Below, one piece after another: positions 42,477-49,298 of a stretch of DNA of 49,298 bases (position 1 is its first letter; every line of letters starts with the position of its first letter). Made by a program: the position numbers and the translations under genes. The stretch covers positions 1 through 49,298 of the forward strand of contig NZ_BAEV01000016.1 in the NCBI RefSeq assembly GCF_000246895.1, in the 5' to 3' direction. The stretch comes from Clostridium arbusti SL206 (GTDB lineage Bacteria > Bacillota > Clostridia > Clostridiales > Clostridiaceae). The notes under the pieces are model-generated. The model was not told the origin of the DNA. It saw only the letters and a list, made by a program, of their open reading frames with translations, and searched no databases.

Positions 42477-43458
42477 TGAAGAAAATCTAAGTGAAAAGGA
42501 AGCTTACTCATCAGTAAATGAAATAATGAAAGGTGAAGCTATTCCATCTCAAATAGGAGCATTCTTAATGGGAATGCGAATGAAGGGTGAAACTGTTGAG
42601 GAAATAACTGGTTGTGCAAAAGCCATGAGAGACAACGCAACTCCTGTTAAACTTGATTCTGAGTATGTTATAGATACTTGTGGAACTGGTGGAGATGGAG
42701 GTAAAACCTTTAATATTTCTACAGTAGTAGCGATAGTTGCAGCAGCAGGGGGAGTGAAGGTCGCTAAGCATGGTAATAGAGCAGTTTCAAGCAGCAGCGG
42801 AAGCGCAGATGTACTTCAAGAATTAGGATTTAATATAGATATAGATACTGAAAAGGCAAAGAAACTTATTGATAAAAATGGAATGGCATTTTTATTTGCT
42901 CAAAAGTATCATTCGGCTATGAAAAATGTAGGACCTGTAAGAAAACAACTTGCTATAAGAACTGTATTTAACATATTAGGACCACTAACAAACCCTGCTT
43001 TTGTAAAGGGGCAAGTATTAGGAGTTTATAGCAAGAAATTAACTCATACTCTTGCAGAAGTACTTTTAAAATTAGGCAGTGAAAAGGCCATGGTGGTCCA
43101 TGGTGGAGATGGATTAGATGAGATCACAACTACTACAAACACTTATGTAAGTGAAATTAGAGAGGGGAAGATAATAGATTATAAAATTGAACCTGAAAAA
43201 CTTGGTATACCATTAGCAAAGGTGGAAGATATTAAGGGCTCTTCAGCAAAAGAAAATGCTGATATAATAATAGATGTGTTAAAAGGTAAAAAAGGACCTA
43301 AAAGAGATATCGTAATCTTAAATAGTGCAGCCGCACTATATGTAGGAAAAGTAGCTGAAAACTTAGAACAGGGAATAAAGCTTGCAGAAGAATTGATTGA
43401 TTCTGGTAGAGCCTATGAGAAATTAAGTGAATTAGTAAAATACAGCAAAGAGGTGTAG
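42445..43458 (+). CDS. trpD: Anthranilate phosphoribosyltransferase
   Basis: A 337-residue enzyme joining anthranilate to [24 protein letters not shown] holds the PRPP loop (about residues 74-93), [20 protein letters not shown] the anthranilate site, and [13 protein letters not shown] the Mg-binding region. ATG 42445 is chosen because GGAGGGG lies 8 bases before it; the earlier GTG 42427 overlaps that site. The gene starts inside trpG, so translation is coupled. Confidence 0.95.
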   Translation: MLQEAIKKISNEENLSEKEAYSSVNEIMKGEAIPSQIGAFLMGMRMKGETVEEITGCAKAMRDNATPVKLDSEYVIDTCGTGGDGGKTFNISTVVAIVAAAGGVKVAKHGNRAVSSSSGSADVLQELGFNIDIDTEKAKKLIDKNGMAFLFAQKYHSAMKNVGPVRKQLAIRTVFNILGPLTNPAFVKGQVLGVYSKKLTHTLAEVLLKLGSEKAMVVHGGDGLDEITTTTNTYVSEIREGKIIDYKIEPEKLGIPLAKVEDIKGSSAKENADIIIDVLKGKKGPKRDIVILNSAAALYVGKVAENLEQGIKLAEELIDSGRAYEKLSELVKYSKEV

Positions 43459-43462
43459 AAAA

Positions 43463-44248
43463 ATGATTTTAGATGATATTGTCGCTTATAAAATAAAACA
43501 AATAGAAGAAGAAAAAAGACAATTACCTCTTAAAGAATTTGAAAATAAGGTTCAAGATATAGTTACTAGAGATTTTAAAGTAGCAATAAGTAAACCTGGA
43601 ATAAATATAATAGCGGAAGTAAAGAAAGCATCTCCATCTAAGGGAATAATAAAACCGGATTTTGACCCAAAGTCTATAGCGAAAGTCTATGAAAAAATAA
43701 GTATAGATGCTATATCAGTACTCACAGAGAAGAAATTTTTTATGGGAAGTGATGAGTATATTGCAAAGGTAAAAGAGGTTACAGTGAAGCCCGTACTTCG
43801 TAAAGATTTTATAATAGATGAATATCAAATATTTCAGGCAAAAAAAATAGGAGCAGATGCTATACTTTTGATAGTTGCAGTACTTGGTAAAGAGCTAAAA
43901 AGTTTTTACAAATTAGCTACAGAACTTGGACTTAACTGTCTTATAGAAGTCCACAATAGAGAAGAATTAGAAATAGCATTAGAGGCTGAAGCGGAAATCA
44001 TAGGAATAAATAATAGAGATTTAAGGGATTTTTCTGTGGATTTAAAAACCACTGAAAAGTTTATGAAGTACATCCCAAAAGGAACTGTAATTGTTTCTGA
44101 AAGTGGAATTAAAACTTCAGATGATATTTTATATTTAAAATCTATAGGGGTAAATGCTGTGCTTATTGGTGAAACTTTTATGAGAAACATAGAAGATGTT
44201 GAAAGTATTGAAAAGTTTATTCTTAAAGCTAAGGGAAAGGTCTATTAG
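43463..44248 (+). CDS. trpC: Indole-3-glycerol phosphate synthase
   Basis: A 261-residue TIM-barrel enzyme, not fused to TrpF. IIAEVKKASPSKGIIKPDFD carries the catalytic Lys and phosphate loop (about residues 50-68). SVLTEKKFFMGS, PVLRKDFIIDEYQI and CLIEVHNREELEIAL contain further active-site Lys/Glu. IIGINNRDLRDFSVDL and VSESGIKTSDDI close the barrel. The gene starts 4 bases after trpD, with AAAGAGGTG upstream. The spacing to trpF is unusually long and repeat-filled. Confidence 0.95.
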   Translation: MILDDIVAYKIKQIEEEKRQLPLKEFENKVQDIVTRDFKVAISKPGINIIAEVKKASPSKGIIKPDFDPKSIAKVYEKISIDAISVLTEKKFFMGSDEYIAKVKEVTVKPVLRKDFIIDEYQIFQAKKIGADAILLIVAVLGKELKSFYKLATELGLNCLIEVHNREELEIALEAEAEIIGINNRDLRDFSVDLKTTEKFMKYIPKGTVIVSESGIKTSDDILYLKSIGVNAVLIGETFMRNIEDVESIEKFILKAKGKVY

Positions 44249-44272
44249 TAGAGATGTAGGAAAACAATTCAC

Positions 44273-44338
44273 CACCCCAGGGGTGTAATTTTTTCCAGAG
44301 GTGCAATTTTTTTCACCCCAGGGGTGTAATTTTTTCCA
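44273..44338 (+). repeat. Tandem GC-rich dyad plus T-run repeats between trpC and trpF
   Basis: An identical 25-base unit occurs at 44273-44297 and 44314-44338. It consists of the dyad CACCCCAGGGGTG followed by TAATTTTTTCC. A half unit GAGGTGCAATTTTTTT (44298-44313) lies between. Each dyad plus T-run is like a short terminator, so it might trim transcription inside the operon or be a slippage-prone repeat. No coding function is seen. Confidence 0.75.
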
Positions 44339-44366
44339 AATTTCAACTAAAGAAATGGGGGCTTTT

Positions 44367-45086
44367 ATGACTAAGATAAAAATATGTGGATTGAAGAGGC
44401 TAGAGGATATAGAATATGTTAATGAACTTCGTCCAGATTATGTGGGTTTTGTATTTGCTAAAAGTAAAAGACAAGTTAATATAAGTCAAGCTTATGAGCT
44501 TATAAATAATTTGAATAGAAGTATTAAAACTGTTGGAGTTTTTGTAGATGAAGCTATTAATAATGTAAAGGACATAGCTGAAAAACTGAAATTAGATGTA
44601 CTACAATTTCATGGCGATGAAGATAAAGAGTATTTTTCAAAATTAAATAAATTTGAATTGTGGAAGTCCGTATCTATAGAGGCAGAAACTGAAAATTATA
44701 AATTACATGAACAGCTTAAAAAAAGTGATTTAACTTGTAATAACAAAGCTTATGGGCAAGATAATAATGTTCTTTATAGTATAGATAAATATCAAAAACC
44801 TTTAAATGATTTGAATAAATATAATATTGAAGCTGTGGTATTGGACAGTAAGGTTAAAGGAGCACAAGGTGGTACTGGAGTTACTTTTAATTGGGAAGTT
44901 ATCCCTAAACTTAATATAGATAAAAAGTTAATACTAGCAGGGGGACTAAATATTAATAATGTATATGAAGCAGTAAATAAAGTTAAGCCCTTTGCGGTTG
45001 ATGTATCCAGCGGAGTGGAAACTGATGGAGTAAAAGATTTTAACAAAATAAAAACCTTTATGGAGAAAGTGAGGAATATTAAATGA
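44367..45086 (+). CDS. trpF: Phosphoribosylanthranilate isomerase with internal insertion
   Basis: A 239-residue TIM-barrel enzyme isomerising phosphoribosylanthranilate. The catalytic Cys is in [16 protein letters not shown] and the Asp side in [21 protein letters not shown]; the phosphate loops are [13 protein letters not shown] and [13 protein letters not shown]. It is longer than the usual 200-210 because of an extra, poorly conserved segment of about 30 residues (near residues 120-150, with [20 protein letters not shown]). ATG 44367 is preferred; an upstream frame would start inside the repeats. Its stop overlaps the trpB start by four bases. Confidence 0.92.
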   Translation: MTKIKICGLKRLEDIEYVNELRPDYVGFVFAKSKRQVNISQAYELINNLNRSIKTVGVFVDEAINNVKDIAEKLKLDVLQFHGDEDKEYFSKLNKFELWKSVSIEAETENYKLHEQLKKSDLTCNNKAYGQDNNVLYSIDKYQKPLNDLNKYNIEAVVLDSKVKGAQGGTGVTFNWEVIPKLNIDKKLILAGGLNINNVYEAVNKVKPFAVDVSSGVETDGVKDFNKIKTFMEKVRNIK

Positions 45087-46258
45087 TAGGAAGATTTGGA
45101 AAATTTGGAGGACAATACGCACCAGAAACTATAATGAATGCAATTATAGAAGTAGAAGTGGAATATGATAAGGCAAAGAATGATGAAAATTTTATAAAGG
45201 AATTTAAATACTATTTAAAGGATTATGTAGGAAGGCAATCTCCACTTTACTATGCTGAAAACTTAACTAAAAAATTAGGTGGGGCTAAAATTTATCTTAA
45301 AAGGGAAGATCTTAATCACACAGGAGCTCACAAAATAAATAATGCTTTGGGACAGGTACTGCTTGCAAAGAGGATGGGTAAAAAGAGAATAATTGCAGAA
45401 ACAGGAGCAGGACAGCATGGAGTTGCCACAGCTACTATAGCTGCTATGTTTGGAATGGAATGCGAAATATTTATGGGTCAAGAAGACATAGAAAGGCAAT
45501 CACTTAATGTATTCAAAATGAAAATACTGGGAGCAAAGGTTACGGCAGTTACTTCCGGTACAGCAACTCTTAAGGATGCAGTAAATGAAGCTTTTAGAAA
45601 TTGGGTTACTAACATAGAAGATACTTTTTATGTTATAGGAACAGTTATGGGACCACATCCTTATCCAACAATGGTAAGAGATTTTCAAAGAGTTATTGGA
45701 GATGAAGCTAGAGAACAGATAATGGAAAAAGAAGGAAGATTGCCGGATTACATCGTTGCATGTATTGGTGGCGGAAGTAATGCTATGGGAATATTCTATC
45801 CTTTTGCAGAAGATAAAGAAGTTAAACTTATAGGCGTAGAAGCAGCAGGAAAGGGAATTGATACAGAAGAGCATGCAGCAAGTATAACAAAGGGATCTGT
45901 TGGTGTTATTCACGGAATGATGACTTATGTACTGCAGGATGAGGATGGTCAGATACTTCCAGCTTATTCAATATCAGCTGGACTCGATTACCCTGGTGTA
46001 GGACCAGAACATGCATATTTTAATGATATTGGAAGAGCAGAATATGTATCTGCAAATGATAAAGAGGCAGTAGATGCTTTTATGGAAGTTTCAAAAATAG
46101 AAGGTATAATTCCAGCACTAGAGAGTTCTCATGCACTGGCTTATGCTATGAAGCTTGCTCCTACACTTGATAAAGATAAGGTGATGATTGTTAATGTATC
46201 TGGTAGAGGAGATAAGGATATAAATACTATAGCTAAGGTAATGGGGGTTGAATTGTAA
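45083..46258 (+). CDS. trpB: Tryptophan synthase beta chain
   Basis: A 391-residue PLP enzyme joining indole and serine. It opens [16 protein letters not shown]. The PLP Lys is in [18 protein letters not shown] (about residue 83), followed by [16 protein letters not shown]. The phosphate loop is [10 protein letters not shown], and the C-terminal SGRGDKDI is conserved. This is the TrpB1 type that pairs with TrpA, not the stand-alone TrpB2. It overlaps trpF by four bases and trpA by one. Confidence 0.97.
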   Translation: MIGRFGKFGGQYAPETIMNAIIEVEVEYDKAKNDENFIKEFKYYLKDYVGRQSPLYYAENLTKKLGGAKIYLKREDLNHTGAHKINNALGQVLLAKRMGKKRIIAETGAGQHGVATATIAAMFGMECEIFMGQEDIERQSLNVFKMKILGAKVTAVTSGTATLKDAVNEAFRNWVTNIEDTFYVIGTVMGPHPYPTMVRDFQRVIGDEAREQIMEKEGRLPDYIVACIGGGSNAMGIFYPFAEDKEVKLIGVEAAGKGIDTEEHAASITKGSVGVIHGMMTYVLQDEDGQILPAYSISAGLDYPGVGPEHAYFNDIGRAEYVSANDKEAVDAFMEVSKIEGIIPALESSHALAYAMKLAPTLDKDKVMIVNVSGRGDKDINTIAKVMGVEL

Positions 46259-47049
46259 TGAATAGAATTGAAGCTAAGTTTAAGGAATTGAAAGAAAAAA
46301 ATGAAAAGGCAATGATTCCTTTTGTAACTGCTGGTGATCCAGATTTAAAAACTACTATTGATTTAGTATATGCTATGGAAAAAGCAGGAGCAGATATTAT
46401 TGAATTAGGTGTTCCATATTCTGATCCAATAGCAGATGGACCTACAATACAGGCTTCATCTCAAAGGTCTCTTAAAAATGGGACAACAATTGATAAAATA
46501 ATGGATACAGTAAAGACCATACGTATAAATACAGAAGTGCCTTTAGTATATTTAGTATATTATAATTCAGTATTTAAATATGGCATTGAAAGATTTATAA
46601 AACAGTGCAGCGAATCTGGCATAGATGGAGTTATAATACCAGATTTACCTATAGAAGAAAGAAAAGATATTTTGGCAGTAAGCGATAAATACAATGTTTG
46701 CCTTATACCATTAATAGCTCCTACTTCTAAGGAGAGAATAAAAAGTATAGTCAAAAATGCCAGTGGATTTATATATTGTGTTTCCACTAACGGAGTTACT
46801 GGAGTTAGAAATGAAATAAAAACTAATTTGGATGAGTACATGAGTATAGTATCTCAATATGCGAAAATACCTAAGGCTTTAGGGTTTGGTATTTCTAGTG
46901 CAAAAATGGCAGAGGAATTAAAAGTATATTGTGATGGAATTATCATTGGAAGTGCTATTGTAAAAAAAGTGGCAGAGTCAAAGGGTAGAGAAGAAATAGT
47001 TAAAAATGTTGGAGAATTTGTAGAAGACGTTAAGAGTGTACTTAAATAG
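46258..47049 (+). CDS. trpA: Tryptophan synthase alpha chain
   Basis: A 263-residue TIM barrel that releases indole for TrpB. The catalytic Glu is in GADIIELGVPYSDPIADGP (about residue 49) and the catalytic Asp in GVIIPDLPIEER. The phosphate site is seen in STNGVTGVRNE and GFGISSAKMAEEL. The ATG shares its first base with the trpB stop. It is the last gene of the operon. Confidence 0.96.
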   Translation: MNRIEAKFKELKEKNEKAMIPFVTAGDPDLKTTIDLVYAMEKAGADIIELGVPYSDPIADGPTIQASSQRSLKNGTTIDKIMDTVKTIRINTEVPLVYLVYYNSVFKYGIERFIKQCSESGIDGVIIPDLPIEERKDILAVSDKYNVCLIPLIAPTSKERIKSIVKNASGFIYCVSTNGVTGVRNEIKTNLDEYMSIVSQYAKIPKALGFGISSAKMAEELKVYCDGIIIGSAIVKKVAESKGREEIVKNVGEFVEDVKSVLK

Positions 47050-47058
47050 AAATTTATT

Positions 47059-47093
47059 GATAAATTATCATAATATTATTAATTTATCTTTTA
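47059..47093 (+). terminator. Weak AT-only terminator after trpA
   Basis: GATAAATTA pairs with TAATTTATC, followed by TTTTATT, 10 bases past the stop. The stem is almost wholly A/T, so read-through into the AnfO-like gene is possible. Confidence 0.5.
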
Positions 47094-47224
47094 TTCATTA
47101 CAAATGATTAAAATAATGATATAATTAGACATAAATTTATGAATTTAATAATCTGTAATTGAAACAATATATTTATTAGTTATGAAAGATAAGATATTAA
47201 TTATTATGATAGGAGATGAATACT

Positions 47225-47857
47225 GTGAGTAGTAAAATAGGTGTTTTGATAGGTAAAAATAACGAAACTACTACTATATACGAATCTGGTATTGTAGTAG
47301 TATATAAAAAAGAAGATAAAAAATGGAAAGTATTAAGTGAAATAATTTTTAATATGAATACATCACAAGGAATACCAGAGATTCATAAAAGAGTGGAAAA
47401 CCTTATAGAAAACTTGAAGGATTGTAAAGTTTTTGTTGCTAAAAAAGTGGAAGGAACTCCATACACTCTATTAAAAAAAGCAGAGTTTACTATAGTAGAA
47501 GCAGCTGGTAATCCTAGTGAATTTTTAGATGATCTCTTAGAAATGTTTGAAGAAGATAAGAAGAAAAAAGAAGAAGCTAAAAATAGGGTAAATATAGAAC
47601 CTATAGAATTAGATAAGTCAGGATACTATTTTATAGATTTAAAAAAAGTTCAAGACAATAATCCTGGTATTAGTTCAAAAAAGGTCTTGATTCCATTTTT
47701 AAATAATAAAACATTCTATGAGCTTAAGGTTTCGTGTAGCCATATACCGCCATGGTTTGAAAATGAATTAAATAAACTAAATATGAAAATGAATGTAAAA
47801 GAAGTAAAAAAAGATATTTATGAGGTAAATATAAGTCATAAAGTTTGTAATGAGTAA
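47225..47857 (+). CDS. AnfO-like (iron-only nitrogenase accessory family) protein
   Basis: A 210-residue cytoplasmic protein matching the AnfO family: KIGVLIGKNNETTTIYESG, then VVVYKKEDKKWKVLSEI, KDCKVFVAKKVEGTPYTLLK and FTIVEAAGNPSEFLDDLLEM. AnfO is named from iron-only nitrogenase clusters, but relatives occur beside other nif/metal genes and the role is unknown. The C-terminal half (about 120-210) has a helix and a second small domain with Cys/His (SCSHIPPWFENELNKL). GTG 47225 is chosen because AGGAGA at 47211-47216 serves it; ATG 47216 overlaps that site. No nitrogenase gene is in view. Confidence 0.7.
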   Translation: MSSKIGVLIGKNNETTTIYESGIVVVYKKEDKKWKVLSEIIFNMNTSQGIPEIHKRVENLIENLKDCKVFVAKKVEGTPYTLLKKAEFTIVEAAGNPSEFLDDLLEMFEEDKKKKEEAKNRVNIEPIELDKSGYYFIDLKKVQDNNPGISSKKVLIPFLNNKTFYELKVSCSHIPPWFENELNKLNMKMNVKEVKKDIYEVNISHKVCNE

Positions 47858-47860
47858 ATA

Positions 47861-47904
47861 AAAATAGCTAGTTTTGATCCTAAGTGGATTAAACTAGCTA
47901 TTTT
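47861..47904. terminator. Bidirectional terminator between the AnfO-like gene and the ABC binding protein
   Basis: AAAATAGCTAGTTT and AAACTAGCTATTTT pair perfectly over 14 bp between convergent genes. Confidence 0.88.
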
Positions 47905-47915
47905 CTTTAATTGTT

Positions 47916-48974
47916 TTATTTAGGAGGCATTGCCTTTAAAATTCTTTGAACATCATCATCGGTAAGGTTGTATTTAAGAAATTCTTTATAGAAGCTTTTT
48001 GTTTCTTTGGCAATATCAAGACTTTCAAACTTATCTGATTGTATAGTTTTTGCTGCCCATTGAACTTGAAGCGCTTCTTCTGTACCATACCTATTCCATA
48101 AAAATGCTCCATCTGGATTTAGAAATACCTTACCATTTTTAACAGCTGAAACATTTTTTAATCTATCATCTTTTGTAATTTTATCTATGGATTTAATATT
48201 TTCACTGACAATAATAATATCTGGATTCCATTGAAGAATTTGTTCTGCGGAAACTGTTTGTCTGTTACCTTTAACTTCCTTTGCTACATTTATTCCTCCA
48301 GCAACTTCAATCCAATCATTAATTATGGTATTATTACCATCTGCTTTAAAGGGCTCTGCATTGGAAATATGTAAAACTTTAGGCTTTTGGTCCTCTGGTA
48401 TTTTTGTTGTAATAGCTTTAATCATATTTAGTTTATTATCTAGATATGAATTGTAATTCTTAGCCTTTTCAACAGCATTTCCTCCAAGTATCTGCCCTGT
48501 TAATGTAAAACATTTTTTCATAGATTCAAAATCTGTAAAAGAAAGTTGAACTACTGGCAATCCCATTTTAGATAGCTTGTCTACATTTGTATCTGCCGTT
48601 GGAATAAATACTATATCAGGCTTCTTACTTACTAATTCTTCTATATTTAAATTTGCTATAACGCTGTAAACGGCTTTATCTAAAGTTGGAATTACCTTAA
48701 ATAACCATGGCCTTGATTGAGGAGTGAATGTGGAAGTTACAACTTTATCTCCAACTCCAAGTGTTTGTAAGACTTCAATGTGTGCTCCCCATAACTCAGC
48801 AATCCTGTCTATTTTGGCAGGTATTTCCACTTGTTTTCCAGCTGAATCTGTAATAGTTTTAGGCTTTTGGGATTCTGCTTTTGCAGTACTTGTTGTAGCA
48901 TTGCTTTTACAGGCTGTAAGTGAAAAAATTAATAAAATTGTACTTAATATACCGAAAATAAATTTTTTTGACAT
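47916..48974 (-). CDS. ABC transporter substrate-binding lipoprotein (FecB/BtuF-like)
   Basis: A 352-residue secreted lipoprotein with lipobox SLTAC (Cys about residue 22). The mature part starts KTITDSAGKQVEIPAKIDRIAELWGAHIE (region about 39-67), the usual opening of class III binding proteins for siderophores, cobalamin or metal-chelate/oxyanion complexes. Later, EELVSKKPDIVFIPT and ILQWNPDIIIVSENIKSI are the hinge strands. GGAGGGATGATT precedes its ATG. The permease and ATPase are not in the window; the gene has its own upstream region, so they would lie elsewhere or to the right. Beside an AnfO-like gene, molybdate- or iron-related uptake is conceivable but unproven. Confidence 0.85.
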   Translation of the reverse strand: MSKKFIFGILSTILLIFSLTACKSNATTSTAKAESQKPKTITDSAGKQVEIPAKIDRIAELWGAHIEVLQTLGVGDKVVTSTFTPQSRPWLFKVIPTLDKAVYSVIANLNIEELVSKKPDIVFIPTADTNVDKLSKMGLPVVQLSFTDFESMKKCFTLTGQILGGNAVEKAKNYNSYLDNKLNMIKAITTKIPEDQKPKVLHISNAEPFKADGNNTIINDWIEVAGGINVAKEVKGNRQTVSAEQILQWNPDIIIVSENIKSIDKITKDDRLKNVSAVKNGKVFLNPDGAFLWNRYGTEEALQVQWAAKTIQSDKFESLDIAKETKSFYKEFLKYNLTDDDVQRILKAMPPK

Positions 48975-49298
48975 TTAAATCATCCCTCCATATGCTTTAC
49001 TAGTTTAAATATTATGTATAAATTTAAGAAAGTATAGAATTAGTGCATTTATGTGACGTAATTAAGTGGTATTTGTTATAAAATCCATGATTATATTCAT
49101 AAATTATTCTCCTTATTAAATTTATTTCTTTAATAATATGTTTTGTGCATTTTGATGCGTTTTGTTATGTTATGTTTCATATTATATTTTGAACTTTATA
49201 AAATGTCAATATTTTTTTGCTTTTTATTAATAAATTATTAATAAAAATAGAGATATATTGATAAATAGTCAAACAATATATTGCAATATACTACGTGT
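48975..49298. other. Right-edge non-coding region with a palindrome
   Basis: There is no gene. It is the likely promoter region of the binding-protein gene. 49221-49247 is a perfect A/T palindrome (TTTTTATTAATAA, centre A, complement). A T/G-rich stretch with repeated TGTTATGTTATG-like words lies near 49160-49180. No Fur box as clear as those at 23208 or 26679 was seen. Confidence 0.5.

Noticed and set aside
45500-45913. A 137-codon minus-strand frame inside trpB
   Set aside because: It lies wholly within an essential-looking trpB and is rich in Cys/Ser/Tyr as expected from antisense of AT-rich coding DNA.

Overview
The window is AT-rich, low-GC Gram-positive DNA that fits the genus Clostridium in the strict sense. 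Supporting signs are the codon use, strong Shine-Dalgarno sites, T-box leaders, Fur-type boxes, and sporulation genes (a Spo0E-type phosphatase, the spore-coat transglutaminase Tgl, a GerMN-domain lipoprotein). The gene content (class Ia ribonucleotide reductase, GapN, a threonine operon, a complete trp operon, an AnfO-like protein) resembles the C. kluyveri / C. ljungdahlii / C. carboxidivorans type of clostridia. That species-level placement is an inference from memory.

Layout. Positions 88-6433 form a redox block that looks more G/C-rich than the rest: an iron-sulfur flavoprotein, a frameshifted apbE, a NusG-domain-II protein, a Gx-family membrane protein, a flavodoxin lipoprotein, a DUF4405 membrane protein, a gene fragment, a MerR regulator divergent from an iron-containing alcohol dehydrogenase, and a truncated lipoprotein. 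Positions 6434-13636 are loosely packed: dedA, an orphan ablB, a lone glycosyltransferase-like gene, an EcsC-family gene and a D-2-hydroxyacid dehydrogenase. They are separated by long gaps holding an IS-end remnant, structured RNA-like modules and a 160-bp palindromic repeat. Positions 13637-24543 hold nrdA-nrdB, a two-gene operon ending in tgl, a LysR regulator, ArsC-like, COG3323-like and TerC genes, an orphan argB, and a Fur-controlled flavodoxin-DUF3793 pair. Positions 24376-26697 are the Fur-box feoA-feoB locus with a small Cys-rich partner. Positions 26819-39933 contain T-box-controlled proS, a LUD-domain gene, a GerMN lipoprotein, spo0E, the ACT-thrB-hom-thrC operon, a WG-repeat protein, gapN and an unknown gene. 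Positions 39937-47093 are the trp operon trpEGDCFBA behind a Trp T-box with two antiterminator/terminator modules. The right edge has an AnfO-like gene convergent with a metal-type ABC binding protein.

The most unusual structure is a family of 160-bp near-palindromes: three full copies, one internally deleted copy and one possible end-to-end remnant. The four larger ones share orientation and each lies in the 5' region of a + strand gene. Other points for a second look are the tandem trp T-box, the tgl operon partner, a WG protein with a new-looking N-terminal triple repeat beside a 25-bp-arm palindrome, and terminator-like repeats inside the trp operon. No CRISPR array, rRNA, tRNA, prophage or intact transposase was seen.
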